Shown here: positions 51,742 to 60,834 of the stretch, piece by piece
Layout: each line of letters starts with the position of its first letter
Position numbering within the stretch: the stretch's first letter is position 1
Origin: Streptomyces sp. CB02009
GTDB taxonomy: Bacteria; Actinomycetota; Actinomycetes; Streptomycetales; Streptomycetaceae
DNA length: 64,000 bases
NCBI RefSeq assembly: GCF_001905825.1
Contig: NZ_LIVV01000002.1
Location: forward strand, 748,441-812,440
Reading direction: 5' to 3'
Program-made: the position numbers and the translations under genes
The notes under the pieces: generated by a model
Seen by the model: the letters and a program-made list of their open reading frames with translations, nothing else
The model's database searches: none
What the model was told of the DNA's origin: nothing

Positions 51742-52416
51742 TTGGAACGCCTGGCCGAACTCGACCGGCCCGCGCCCGCGGTGCTGCCGGGGCCGATGCG
51801 CGGATGGCTCGGGCCGGTGGCGGCGGTCGCCGCACTGGTCGTCGTCGTGCTCGGAGTCCTGTACGCCGGCGGCGGCCGTCCCGGCGGTGTGGACGCCCGG
51901 ATCCTGGCCGCGGTCGAGGGCACGGGGCCGCGGGCGCGGCACATCGCCCTGGCCACCGACTTCCTGGGCGAGCCGCTGGGCGCGGCGATTCTGGTCGCGG
52001 CCGTCGTCGCGGGCTGCCTGCTGCTGCGGCGCCCTCGCGGGGCGGTCCTCGCCGTCGCGGGCGTCGGGCTCGCCGTGGTGACGACGAGGGTGCTCAAGCA
52101 CCTGGTGGGCCGCACCATCCACGGCGACGAGAACCTCTCGTACCCGAGCGGGCACACCGCCTTCCTCACCGCGCTCGCGCTGGTCGTGACGCTGCTCGCG
52201 ACCGGCAGGTCCGGCCTCGGCAGGACGGCCGGCGCCGTGCTCGTGCTGCTCGTGGCGCTGGTCGCCGGTGTCGCCATGGGCTGGGCGCAGGTCGTCCTGG
52301 GCGCCCACTACCCGACCGACGCCCTCGGCGGCTGGTTCACCGCGCTCGCGGTGATCCCGGCGACCGCGTGGGCGGTCGACCGGGTGGCCGGATCCGGGCC
52401 GCACAGGACTCGCTGA
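51742..52416 (+). CDS. PAP2-family membrane phosphatase
   Basis: 224 residues from a TTG at 51742 with GAGGGGGG upstream; a later start is possible. It has five to six TM segments and the three PAP2 motifs: KHLVGRTIHGDE, YPSGHTAF and GAHYPTDALGG with the catalytic His residues. It dephosphorylates a lipid phosphate on the outer membrane face, for example undecaprenyl or phosphatidate. Its location next to the glycopolymer operon is suggestive but it is read in the other direction. Confidence 0.88.
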   Translation: MERLAELDRPAPAVLPGPMRGWLGPVAAVAALVVVVLGVLYAGGGRPGGVDARILAAVEGTGPRARHIALATDFLGEPLGAAILVAAVVAGCLLLRRPRGAVLAVAGVGLAVVTTRVLKHLVGRTIHGDENLSYPSGHTAFLTALALVVTLLATGRSGLGRTAGAVLVLLVALVAGVAMGWAQVVLGAHYPTDALGGWFTALAVIPATAWAVDRVAGSGPHRTR

Positions 52417-52417
52417 C

Positions 52418-52447
52418 GTGACGTCACCCCACGTCGGGTGACGTCAC
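52418..52447. terminator. Terminator with TGACGTCA palindromes
   Basis: 12-bp perfect stem GTGACGTCACCC (52418-52429) and complement (52436-52447), 6-nt loop, after the PAP2 stop and before the end of the glycopolymer operon. Each arm contains a GTGACGTCAC palindrome. Confidence 0.8.
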
Positions 52448-52457
52448 GCCGAGCCGC

Positions 52458-53801
52458 TCACACCAGACGACGGAAGACGGGCTTCACCGGCCGCCCGGCC
52501 ACCCACGGGGCGGGGTCGGCGGCGTCCAACGCCTTCCGGTACACCGCGCACGCCTGGGCCACCACGTCGACCGTGCGGTCGATGTCGGCGTCGTCGAGCG
52601 CGCTGCTCACCACGAAGGACGGGGCGAGCACCCCGCCCGCGAGGAGCCGGCGCAGGAACAGCGTGCGGTACTCCTGCGAGGGCTGCCCGTGCTCGTCGAG
52701 GGTGGCGAAGACCAGGTTGCTGGCCCGGCCCCGGACGACCAGGTGGTCGCCGACGCCCATGGCGGCGGCGGCCTCGCGGACTCCCGCGGCCAACCGCTCG
52801 CCGAGGGCGTGCAGCCGGGCGGTGACGCCCTCCTCGACGTAGGTGGTCTGCACGGCCGACGCGGCGGCCAGCGCGTGCGTCTCCGCGCCGTGCGTGGTGG
52901 ACAGCAGGAACACCCGCTCGCCGGAGTGGCGCAGCCCGCCCCACTCCATCAGTTCGCGGCGCCCGGCGAGCGCGGAGACGGCGAACCCGTTGCCCAGCGC
53001 CTTGCCGAACGTGGAGAGGTCGGGGACGACGCCGTACAGGCCCTGCGCTCCGGCCTCGGACCACCGCAGACCGGTGATCATCTCGTCGAAGACCAGCACG
53101 ACGCCGTGCCGGTCGGCCAGTTCGCGCAGTCCGGCGAGGTACCCGGGCGGGGGTTCGGTGTGCCCGGCGGGTTCGAGGATCAGACAGGCGACCTCGTCCC
53201 GGTACCGGGTGAGCAGCTCCTCGGTGGCGGCCAGGTCCCCGTAGGGGAACGACACGGTGAGCTCGGTGGTCGCCGCCGGGATGCCGGCGGACATCGGCGT
53301 GGTGCCGATGAACCAGTCGTCGACGGAGAAGAACGGGTGGTCGCCGCAGACGGCGACCCGCGGGCGGCCGGTGACGGCGCGGGCGAGGCGTACCGCGGCC
53401 GTCGTGACGTCGGAGCCGTTCTTCGCGAACTTGACCATGTCGGCCGTCGGCACCGTGGCGAGGAAGCGCTCGGCGGCCTGGACCTCCACGATGGACGGCC
53501 GGACGAAGTTGCCGCCCCGGTCGATCTCCCGCCGTACCGCTTCGAGCACGCGCGGGTGGGCGTGGCCGAGGCTGACCGACCGCAGCCCGGAGCCGTACTC
53601 GATGTAGCGGTTGCCGTCGACGTCCCACACATGGGCGCCCCGGCCGTGGCTGATGACCGGGGCCAGGTTCTCGGGGTACTGGTCGTCGCCCTTGGCGTAG
53701 GTGTGCGCGCCCCCGGGGATCAGGGCGTGCAGCCGCTCGTTCGCCTGCCGCGACCGCGGCAGGGAGAACTCTTCGGTCTCTTCGGTCACTTCGGTGTCCA
53801 C
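52458..53801 (-). CDS. Class III PLP aminotransferase / HemL-like aminomutase
   Basis: 447 residues. It has the HemL-like pattern: PGGAHTYAKGDDQYPENLAPVI, YIEYGSGLRSVSLGHAHP, FAKNGSDVTTAAVRLARA, VLVFDEMITGLRW and FGKALGNGFAVSALAG, in which the Lys is the PLP site. Related enzymes in sugar clusters aminate keto-sugars or make unusual acyl groups. It is the last gene of the operon, 22 bp after the RmlC-like gene. The likely role is adding an amino group to a sugar or side chain of the polymer; ordinary glutamate-1-semialdehyde aminomutase function is less likely here. Confidence 0.85.
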   Translation of the reverse strand: MDTEVTEETEEFSLPRSRQANERLHALIPGGAHTYAKGDDQYPENLAPVISHGRGAHVWDVDGNRYIEYGSGLRSVSLGHAHPRVLEAVRREIDRGGNFVRPSIVEVQAAERFLATVPTADMVKFAKNGSDVTTAAVRLARAVTGRPRVAVCGDHPFFSVDDWFIGTTPMSAGIPAATTELTVSFPYGDLAATEELLTRYRDEVACLILEPAGHTEPPPGYLAGLRELADRHGVVLVFDEMITGLRWSEAGAQGLYGVVPDLSTFGKALGNGFAVSALAGRRELMEWGGLRHSGERVFLLSTTHGAETHALAAASAVQTTYVEEGVTARLHALGERLAAGVREAAAAMGVGDHLVVRGRASNLVFATLDEHGQPSQEYRTLFLRRLLAGGVLAPSFVVSSALDDADIDRTVDVVAQACAVYRKALDAADPAPWVAGRPVKPVFRRLV

Positions 53802-53823
53802 GCGGACTTCACTCTCCAGGGCG

Positions 53824-54372
53824 TCAGGGCTGGTGCTTCAGGGCCTCGGCGAGGCTCGGGGCCTCCCGGTCCCGCGGGGACATCGACACGGGCGGCAGCG
53901 GCCACGGGATGGCGAGTTCCGGGTCGTCGAAGGCGATCGTCACGTCCTCGGCCGGGTCGTGCGGGCGGTCGATCCGGTACGAGGTGTCGGCGGTCTCGGT
54001 CAGCGCCTGGAAGCCGTGCGCGCACCCCGCCGGGATGTAGAGCGTCGACTGCGTCTCGCCGGACAGCTCGAAGAAGGCCCGGTTGCGGTAGGTCGGCGAG
54101 TCCGTCCGCAGGTCCACGACGACGTCGAAGATCCTGCCGTACGAGCACCGCACCAGCTTGGCCTCGCCGGCGCCGGAGCGCAGGTGCATGCCGCGCAGCA
54201 CGCCCCGGACCGAGCGGGACACGCTGTCCTGGACGAAGGCCTCCGGGTCGAGGCCCACCGAGCGGATCACGTCGGCGTCGAACGTGCGGCAGAAGAAGCC
54301 GCGTTCGTCGGCGTACGGCGTCGGCTCGAACAGGTACGCGCCGTCGATCTCGGGGACGAGGATCGCTTTCAT
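53824..54372 (-). CDS. RmlC-like dTDP-4-keto-6-deoxysugar 3,5-epimerase
   Basis: 182 residues; ATG at 54372 overlaps the pyruvyltransferase stop. It has the RmlC cupin order: DERGFFCRTF, SVRGVLRGMHLRSG, VRCSYGRIFDVVVDLRTDSPTY, STLYIPAGCAHGFQALTETADTSYRI. The usual GLHYQ is GMHLRS, so substrate contacts differ from true RmlC, but the catalytic His is kept. It would epimerise a 4-keto sugar nucleotide made by the operon's other enzymes. Confidence 0.88.
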   Translation of the reverse strand: MKAILVPEIDGAYLFEPTPYADERGFFCRTFDADVIRSVGLDPEAFVQDSVSRSVRGVLRGMHLRSGAGEAKLVRCSYGRIFDVVVDLRTDSPTYRNRAFFELSGETQSTLYIPAGCAHGFQALTETADTSYRIDRPHDPAEDVTIAFDDPELAIPWPLPPVSMSPRDREAPSLAEALKHQP

Positions 54373-55607
54373 GGGGTCTCCCGCAGGGCGTGGGCGTGGG
54401 CACGGCCGGTTCTCGGGAACACGGCCGCGGTGAGGGCGGTGAACTGCTCGTCGAGCTGCCGCGCGACCGTCCGGTGCCGCTCGGCGAGGGTCAGCCGCAG
54501 CTCCGCCGCGTGCTTCTCCAGCTCCCGGAACGAGGCGAGCAGCCGGTCGGCGTCGACCTCGCGGGCCGGGTGGCAGTACGCGCCGAGACCCATCCGGTCC
54601 ATCAGGGCGTCGCTCTTCGCGGCGTAGCTGAGCGCGAGCGCCGGCACGCCGACCCTCAGCGCGCAGACCAGGTTGTGGTAGCGGGTCGCCACCACGGCGT
54701 CCGCGGCCGCCATCTCCTTCATCAGGTCGGCGAGCGAGGCCGTCTCGGCGGCGGTGACCAGCGGGGAGTCCACCGCGTCGAGGATCGCGGCGACCACCTC
54801 CCGGTCGGCCTCGTCGCCGGTGAGCAGCCGGACCGGCCTGCCGTCCGCCACCAGGGCGCGGACGAAGCGGGTCGTCCCGTCGAGGTAGCGCCGGTGGATC
54901 TCCTCGGCCCGGGCGCGGTCGTCGTCGCCGCCGTGGAAGGCCATGACGCCGACGCACACCGGGCCGGGCGTCCCCGAGGGGGCGCCCGGCGGCGGTGCCG
55001 GCAGGGCGAAGGCGAGGTCGGGGTGGACCTCGTCGCGCGTGGTGTCCACGCCCATCGCCCGCAGGGCGTCGCGGGACTGGTCGTCCCGGTAGGACCGGTA
55101 CGCGGCGAGCCGGGCCGAGCCGCGCACCAGGGCCCGGGTCGCCCGGTTGCCGATCGGGGCGGCGCCCACGCCCACCAGCGCGACCCGGGTGCCGAACAGC
55201 CGTCCGGACACGCAGAGCAGGAACAGCGCGTACGGGAAGCCCCACGGCCGCAGCGGCAGCGTGGCCTCCAGGACGCCCATGCCCGGCACGATCACCACGT
55301 CGTGCCGGCGCACCCAGGCGGCGGTGCGGACGGCGTCGACGAGTTTCCCGAGCCCCTTCCCCGCGATCGCGCCGGCCCGCGACGCGGTCCGGTACTCCCC
55401 GCGGTACCAGTGCAGCCGCGTCGCGGGGACCCGGTGCCGCAGCCGTACGACCTCCGGGCCGCCGCACATCGCGTCCACGGCGGCTTCCCCGTGGTCCCGG
55501 CGCAGGTACCCGAGCACGGCCTCCATCGACCCGTCGTTGCCGAGGTTGCCGGAACCGAGCAGTCCGAACAGTCCGACGCGGACCGGAGGCCCCGTCGGGG
55601 GCCTCAC
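54369..55607 (-). CDS. Polysaccharide pyruvyl transferase family protein
   Basis: 412 residues from the GTG at 55607, overlapping the glycosyltransferase stop. It has the family features GLFGLLGSGNLGNDGSMEAVLGYLR near the start, VVIVPGMGVL, and ATRYHNLVCALRVGVPALALSYAAKSDALM near the end. Members add a pyruvate ketal to sugars of exopolysaccharides or act as related transferases, giving the polymer negative charge. It is cotranscribed with the glycosyltransferase and the RmlC-like gene. Confidence 0.88.
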   Translation of the reverse strand: MRPPTGPPVRVGLFGLLGSGNLGNDGSMEAVLGYLRRDHGEAAVDAMCGGPEVVRLRHRVPATRLHWYRGEYRTASRAGAIAGKGLGKLVDAVRTAAWVRRHDVVIVPGMGVLEATLPLRPWGFPYALFLLCVSGRLFGTRVALVGVGAAPIGNRATRALVRGSARLAAYRSYRDDQSRDALRAMGVDTTRDEVHPDLAFALPAPPPGAPSGTPGPVCVGVMAFHGGDDDRARAEEIHRRYLDGTTRFVRALVADGRPVRLLTGDEADREVVAAILDAVDSPLVTAAETASLADLMKEMAAADAVVATRYHNLVCALRVGVPALALSYAAKSDALMDRMGLGAYCHPAREVDADRLLASFRELEKHAAELRLTLAERHRTVARQLDEQFTALTAAVFPRTGRAHAHALRETP

Positions 55608-56551
55608 GCCCGCCTGCCTTCCCGGCCGGCCACGATCGCGTCGAGGGAGACGGAGAGCCGCTCCGGATCGACCGGGGCGCGGTCCTCGACCCGCTCGCCG
55701 GCGCCCGGCCGCGACCGGCTGGCCGCCCACGAGACGAGGTGGCCGTAGCAGGCGCGCCGGTCCGCGGGCGACAGCGGCGCCCGCCGGATCGCCGCGACGA
55801 AGCCCCACACGTACTCGGCGAGCAGCCGGGGCGTCGGGTGCAGCGGCCCGGCCCGGCGCGGGTCGAGGTTCACGCAGCGGGAGCGCTTGGAGGGGTTGGC
55901 CCGCTCGGCGCGGGTCGGGTGGTCCCGGCGGAAGTACAGCAGCTCCGGCACCTGGTGGAAGGGCCCGTGCAGGCCGATCTCGGAGACGAACGTCCGGTCC
56001 GCGTGGTGGTAGCTGTCGTGCGGCTTCACCCGGCGCAGCACGTCGGCCCGCATCACCCCGTAGAAGTCGTCTCCGCCGGGTTCGAACAGCATGCTGCGGA
56101 AGCGCTCCGGCGCGCGCGGCGAGTCGGTGGCGAGCGTGTAGTCGTACGGGACCTTCACCCGGCCCTCGCCGTCGATGACGGCCTGGTCAGCGTGGGCCAG
56201 GATCACGTCCGGCCGCTCGTCCAGCGCGTCCACACAGCGCCGCAGCAGGTCCCGGGCGTACAGGTCGTCGTGCGAGGCCCACTTGAACAGCTCGCCGCGG
56301 CACTGGGTGAACACGTAGTTGTGGTTCGGCGCGGCGCCGATGTTCCGGGTCAGCCGGATGTACCGGATGCGCGGGTCCCGTGCCGCGTACGTCCGGCAGA
56401 TGTCCTGGGTGCCGTCGGTCGAGGCGTTGTCGGAGATGACCAGCTCGAAGTCCTCGTAGGTCTGACCGAGCAGGGCGTCGAGCGCCTCGGCGAGGTACTC
56501 CTCGCCGTTGTACACGGGCAGGCCGATGCCGAGCCGGGGTGGGGCGGTCAT
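55604..56551 (-). CDS. Glycosyltransferase family 2
   Basis: 315 residues. GT-A motifs: GIGLPVYNGEEYLAEALDALLGQTYEDFELVISDNASTDGT and a DXD-like WASHDDLYARD. No TM segments, so it is a soluble inverting enzyme working at the inner membrane. It adds a sugar to the lipid-linked intermediate. Its stop overlaps the next gene and its start overlaps the flippase gene. Confidence 0.92.
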   Translation of the reverse strand: MTAPPRLGIGLPVYNGEEYLAEALDALLGQTYEDFELVISDNASTDGTQDICRTYAARDPRIRYIRLTRNIGAAPNHNYVFTQCRGELFKWASHDDLYARDLLRRCVDALDERPDVILAHADQAVIDGEGRVKVPYDYTLATDSPRAPERFRSMLFEPGGDDFYGVMRADVLRRVKPHDSYHHADRTFVSEIGLHGPFHQVPELLYFRRDHPTRAERANPSKRSRCVNLDPRRAGPLHPTPRLLAEYVWGFVAAIRRAPLSPADRRACYGHLVSWAASRSRPGAGERVEDRAPVDPERLSVSLDAIVAGREGRRA

Positions 56552-57861
56552 GGTGTCCTCACTTCGGGAAGGGGTTTCTGGTGGTGCTCGCGCAGGGCGG
56601 ACCGCAGCTCCAGCCACCACACGGCCGAGCTGCCGAGCGTCGCGGCGGCGACGCCCCAGGCCGAGCCGACCGTGCCGGCGACGACCGCGCCGCCGAGCCC
56701 GCCGCCGACATAGAGGGTGGAGGCGATCAGCTGGCAGCGCAGGCTGCGCCGGGCCGCGGCGAGCGCACGGAGTCCGGCCGCCGCGCCGGTGCCGAGGCTC
56801 GCGGCCGCGACGCCGAGCACGGCCGGCACGATGAGCCCGGAGGCGGCCTGCCAGACGTCGCCGAGCACGAACTCGCCGAGCCGGTCCGGTACGAGCAGCA
56901 GCGCCGCGCCCCAGAGCAGGGCGGCGGCGGCCTGCCCGCCGCCGAGCAGCAGGCAGAACGCGCGCAGCCGGTGCGGGGCCTGCCGCAGCACCCGTGCCGC
57001 CTCCGCGACGGTCACCAGCGACAGGCCCATCAGGACGGCGAGGAACGGGCCGAGCAGGAGCTCGGCGCCCCGGATCACGCCGACCGCGCTGACACCGACG
57101 ATCGCGCCGAGCCCGTACGCCCGCAGCTGTCCCGCGCCGCTGACGCCGACGTTCTCGACGAGGTACCGGTAACCGAGGTCGCGCTGCTCGCGCGTCCAGG
57201 CGCGCGCCCCGGCCGGCCGGGGCCGGATGCCGGACTGGAGGTGGCCGTAGGCCGCGGCCACCGCGGCGGACGCCCCCCAGGCGAGCACGAAGGCGCCCAC
57301 GCTGCCCACGCGGGCCGCCACGACCATGGCCGGGACGAGCGCGGCGCCCATCACGAGGTCGTTGACGAACGCCTTGCGGCCGGCGCCCGCGGCGAAGAAC
57401 GAGAACCGCCAGGCGTCCTGGAGCAGCAGCCCCGGCAGGACGACGCCGAGGCAGGCGAACGCCGACCCCACCGGGCCGCCGATCCCGAGTCCGAGGGCCA
57501 GGCACACCGCGCCGACGACGCCGCCGACACCGAGGGCGGTGCCCGACGAGCGGGCCACCGCCCCGCGCCAGGACGCCTCCGGCACACCGCTGAAGCGCAC
57601 CATGAGCGGGTCGGTGGCCAGGCCGCGGGAGATGCCGAGCACCACGCCGAAGGTCACCCAGGCCAGGCTGAACACGCCGAACGCGGCCAGCCCGAGCGAG
57701 CGTGCCACGTAGATGCCCACCACGAAGTTGGTCGCGCTGGACGCCGCCTGGTCGGCGAGACCCCAGGACAGCCGGCCGGCCATGGCCCGCCGCGCGTTCG
57801 GCCGGGCGGGTCCGGCCAGGTCCGCGGCCGTCGTCGTCTTCTCCCTCTCGGCGCTCGTCAT
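56548..57861 (-). CDS. Wzx-like polysaccharide flippase
   Basis: 437 residues with about 12-14 TM segments. The RAMAGRLSWGLADQAASSATNFVVGIYVARSLGLAAFGVFSL start and the pairwise hydrophobic hairpins match the oligosaccharide flippase / MATE-like group. It should move the lipid-linked oligosaccharide across the membrane. It is central in the operon, overlapping the glycosyltransferase start. Confidence 0.88.
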   Translation of the reverse strand: MTSAEREKTTTAADLAGPARPNARRAMAGRLSWGLADQAASSATNFVVGIYVARSLGLAAFGVFSLAWVTFGVVLGISRGLATDPLMVRFSGVPEASWRGAVARSSGTALGVGGVVGAVCLALGLGIGGPVGSAFACLGVVLPGLLLQDAWRFSFFAAGAGRKAFVNDLVMGAALVPAMVVAARVGSVGAFVLAWGASAAVAAAYGHLQSGIRPRPAGARAWTREQRDLGYRYLVENVGVSGAGQLRAYGLGAIVGVSAVGVIRGAELLLGPFLAVLMGLSLVTVAEAARVLRQAPHRLRAFCLLLGGGQAAAALLWGAALLLVPDRLGEFVLGDVWQAASGLIVPAVLGVAAASLGTGAAAGLRALAAARRSLRCQLIASTLYVGGGLGGAVVAGTVGSAWGVAAATLGSSAVWWLELRSALREHHQKPLPEVRTP

Positions 57862-57862
57862 C

Positions 57863-59161
57863 TCACGCCTTGATCAGTCCGGCGGCGGCCAGCGCGTCGG
57901 CCGCTCCGGCGACCGAGTCGAACGGCAGCCCGGCCCGCTCGGCGACGTCCAGCAGACCGCGCTCGCCGTCGGCCATGCTGAGCACCCACAGCATGGCCAT
58001 CTGGGCCTGCTGCGCGTCGCTGCGGCCGCCGAGCGAGTCGTACAGCCCGCGCCGCCCCAACTGCGGTTCGCCGTACGGGCTGAGATTCACGTACCGCCGG
58101 TTCCGGTCGAGCACCGAGAACGCCTCGCGGCAGACGGCCAGCGTGTCCTCCATCGCCTCGGGGGAGACGAAGCCGGGGTTGTCCGCCGAGGTGTGGTACT
58201 CGGGGTACCCGGCGTACGGAGTACGGCTGAGCGAGCCCACGCCGAGGTCGAACCCGGGGGAGCAGTACTGCCGCTCGTCGTAGCCGTACGGCGTGAACTC
58301 GTTCACCTGGTGCGGGCGTTCGGAGGCGGCCAGGACATGCGACATCACCCGGTCGATCTCCGCGTCGCCGCGCCTGCTCCGCTTGTACGTCAGCCGGCCC
58401 GGGTCGCCGGCGCAGGCCAGCACCAGCCCGTGCCTGACCCGCTCGATCCGCTCCGCATTGCGGGCCAGCCAGGTGATCGCCCCGATGGTGCCCGGCGCGT
58501 AGATGAACCGGTACGTGTAGTACGGGGTCTCCTCGGCCAGCGCCCTGGCCAGGAACGTCGCCACCGCGATGCCCGCCAGGTTGTCGTTGGCCAGCGACGG
58601 GTGGCAGACGTGGCAGGAGACGATCACCTCGTCGGAGACCTGCCCGGGGACCACGTGCTCGGCGTAGGTGAGGTGGCCGTCCGCGAGCGTGGAGTCCACG
58701 CGCACCTCGTACTCGCCGTCCGGCAGCGCGTCCAGGGTCTCCTGGGCCAGGCAGAACCCCCACTCCGGCGTGTAGTAGCTGGTGCGGTACGGCACCCACG
58801 TCGGGTGGTCCGGCAGGGTGTGCAGGTGTTCCCGCAGCTCGGCCAGCGGCATCCGCCGCGCCACCGGCACGCTGTAGCCGAGCACGTGCAGGCTGGACGC
58901 CGCGAAGTCGACGACGCGGCGTCCCGTGGAGTCCGCGATGTAGGCGTCCCGGATGTTCCACTCCTGCGGCACCGTCCAGTCGAGCACCTGCGTCCCGGTC
59001 GGCACCTCGTGGACCTCCAGCGGAACGTACTCGCCGACGATGTCCAGGGTGGCGCGCACCCCGTCGCCGGTGATGCTCCGGCAGAGCGGGTACAGCCGCT
59101 CCACCAGCGCGTGCATCCGCTCGCCTGCCGAGCCCGTCCGCTCCTCGAAGGCCGCGGTCAC
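57863..59161 (-). CDS. DUF4910 (M28-like peptidase / DUF2172) protein
   Basis: 432 residues from the GTG at 59161, overlapping the epimerase stop. The sequence includes MHALVERLYPLCRSITGDGVRATLDI, VIVSCHVCHPSLANDNLAGIAV with zinc-ligand-like His/Asp positions, and YDERQYCSPGFDLGVGSLSRTPY, then a winged-helix tail. This family is often found inside polysaccharide clusters; an aminopeptidase or deacylase of the sugar has been suggested. The role here is inferred from location. Confidence 0.82.
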   Translation of the reverse strand: MTAAFEERTGSAGERMHALVERLYPLCRSITGDGVRATLDIVGEYVPLEVHEVPTGTQVLDWTVPQEWNIRDAYIADSTGRRVVDFAASSLHVLGYSVPVARRMPLAELREHLHTLPDHPTWVPYRTSYYTPEWGFCLAQETLDALPDGEYEVRVDSTLADGHLTYAEHVVPGQVSDEVIVSCHVCHPSLANDNLAGIAVATFLARALAEETPYYTYRFIYAPGTIGAITWLARNAERIERVRHGLVLACAGDPGRLTYKRSRRGDAEIDRVMSHVLAASERPHQVNEFTPYGYDERQYCSPGFDLGVGSLSRTPYAGYPEYHTSADNPGFVSPEAMEDTLAVCREAFSVLDRNRRYVNLSPYGEPQLGRRGLYDSLGGRSDAQQAQMAMLWVLSMADGERGLLDVAERAGLPFDSVAGAADALAAAGLIKA

Positions 59162-60183
59162 CGGCGCCACCGCAGGGTGTCGTCGACGGCACCGGTCCCG
59201 GACGCCGCGCGCAGCACGGCGAGCCGGGTGAAGCGACGCTCGAAGTCCTCCCGGGTCAGACCGAACTCCCGGTAGGCGTCGGCGAGTTCGAGCGCACCCC
59301 GCTTCACCGTCCACTCGCAGTCGAAGCCGGGCAGCGCGGCCCGGAAGCGGGAGAAGTCCACCCGGTACGACCGCGGATCGGCACCGGTCTCCCCGGTGAT
59401 CACCACCTTCGCCCCGGACACCGCCTCGGCGACCTGCGCGGCGATCTCGGCGACCGTCACGTTGTTGGTCTCGCTGCCGATGTTGAACGCCCGGTCGTGC
59501 ACCGCCTCGCGCGGCGCGGTCAGCGCGGCCGAGAAGGCCCGCGCGATGTCGGCGGCGTGCACCAGCGGACGCCAGGGCGTGCCGTCGGACATCACGAGGA
59601 CCTCGCCGGACAGGAGGGCGTGGCCCACCAGGTTGTTCAGCACGATGTCGGCGCGCAGCCGCGGCGAGAAGCCGAACGCGGTGGCGTTGCGCATGTACAC
59701 CGGGGTGAAGTCGCCGTCGGCGAGGGCGTGCAGGTCGTCCTCCACCCGCACCTTGGACTCCGCGTACGGCGTCACCGGGCGCAGCGGGGCGTCCTCCGCG
59801 ACCAGCTCGTCACCGCCCGCGGCCCCGTAGACCGAGCAGGTGGACGCGTACAGGAAGCGCCGCACCCCGGCGTCCTTGGCCAGCCGGGCGAGCCGCACCG
59901 AGGCGTGGTGGTTGATGTCGTACGTGAGGTCCGGCGCCAGCGAGCCCAGCGGGTCGTTGGAGAGCGCGGCCAGATGGATCACGGCGTCCACCCCGGCCAC
60001 GTGCTCGGCCGTGACGTCGCGCAGGTCCACCCGGTGCCCGGACGGGTCGGCGGGCGTCGGCCCGAGCACGCAGTCCGCGAACAGGCCGGAGTCGAGACCG
60101 ACGACCTCGTGCCCGTCGGCCGCGAGGACAGGGGCCATCACGGTGCCCAGGTAGCCCTGGTGTCCCGTCAGCAGTACGCGCAA
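59158..60183 (-). CDS. NAD-dependent sugar epimerase/dehydratase (SDR)
   Basis: 341 residues from a TTG at 60183, 3 bp after the preceding stop. The Rossmann motif is TGHQGYLG, with DAVIHLAALSNDPLG, STCSVYGAAG and a TPYAESK active-site Tyr-Lys pair. It would act on a nucleotide-activated sugar. No separate 4,6-dehydratase is in view, so this may provide that step, or the sugar comes from elsewhere in the genome. Confidence 0.88.
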   Translation of the reverse strand: MRVLLTGHQGYLGTVMAPVLAADGHEVVGLDSGLFADCVLGPTPADPSGHRVDLRDVTAEHVAGVDAVIHLAALSNDPLGSLAPDLTYDINHHASVRLARLAKDAGVRRFLYASTCSVYGAAGGDELVAEDAPLRPVTPYAESKVRVEDDLHALADGDFTPVYMRNATAFGFSPRLRADIVLNNLVGHALLSGEVLVMSDGTPWRPLVHAADIARAFSAALTAPREAVHDRAFNIGSETNNVTVAEIAAQVAEAVSGAKVVITGETGADPRSYRVDFSRFRAALPGFDCEWTVKRGALELADAYREFGLTREDFERRFTRLAVLRAASGTGAVDDTLRWRR

Positions 60184-60186
60184 GGT

Positions 60187-60834
60187 TCATTCCCCCAGAT
60201 CGAGAGTGAGTTTGGTGACCGCGAACGCCTCGGCGTACCGCGCGTGGCATTCGATACCGCGGATCCGGGCGAGGCCGAGGAAGGCCTCCCGGTCGTACCA
60301 GGGGCGGTGCCGCTGCGAGGGGTAGTGCTCCTGCAGCAGCCGCACCTTCTCCTCGGCGACCTCCGGCGACAGCGGCTGGTACGCCGCCGGACGGCCGAGG
60401 TCCCCGTCCCACTTGACGATCTCGTAGCCGAGCACGAGATGGTCGCGGAACGCGGTGGGAAGCAGCCGCGCCAGGCCGCGGTGGTCCTGGTGGGCGTCGT
60501 CGGTGCGCGGTGCCAGGATCACGTCGGGCTCGGTCCTGGCCCGCAGATCCTCGACCGCGGACTTGGCCTCCTCCCAGTGCGCGGGCAGCCGGCCGTCCGG
60601 CAGCTTGAGCACGGTCAGCCGCAGGTCGGCCCCCGGGCAGAAGGCGGCGAGCGCGGCCCGCTCCTCGTCCTCGCGCTCGCCGCCGCCGCCGGAGAGCACC
60701 AGGGCGTCGACCCGGATGCCCGGCCGCGCGCGGCACATCGTGAGCAGCGTGCCGCCGGCGCCGATGGCGATGTCGTCGCAGTGCGCCCCCACCGCGACGA
60801 CCCGGTCGAGGCGCCCCGAGCCGAGCCGGATCAC
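60187..60834 (-). CDS. PIG-L family deacetylase
   Basis: 215 residues from the GTG at 60834, overlapping the stop of the cytidylyltransferase gene. It has the zinc-binding motif VVAVGAHCDDIAIGAGGTLL and the second site RTDDAHQDHRGLARLL. The family removes N-acetyl groups from sugars such as GlcNAc. Here it could free an amino group on the polymer or precursor. Confidence 0.88.
   Translation of the reverse strand: MIRLGSGRLDRVVAVGAHCDDIAIGAGGTLLTMCRARPGIRVDALVLSGGGGEREDEERAALAAFCPGADLRLTVLKLPDGRLPAHWEEAKSAVEDLRARTEPDVILAPRTDDAHQDHRGLARLLPTAFRDHLVLGYEIVKWDGDLGRPAAYQPLSPEVAEEKVRLLQEHYPSQRHRPWYDREAFLGLARIRGIECHARYAEAFAVTKLTLDLGE

Noticed and set aside
52418..52447. The TGACGTCA pair as a regulatory operator
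   Set aside because: It lies between two converging gene ends, where the 12-bp stem works as a terminator; no promoter is nearby.
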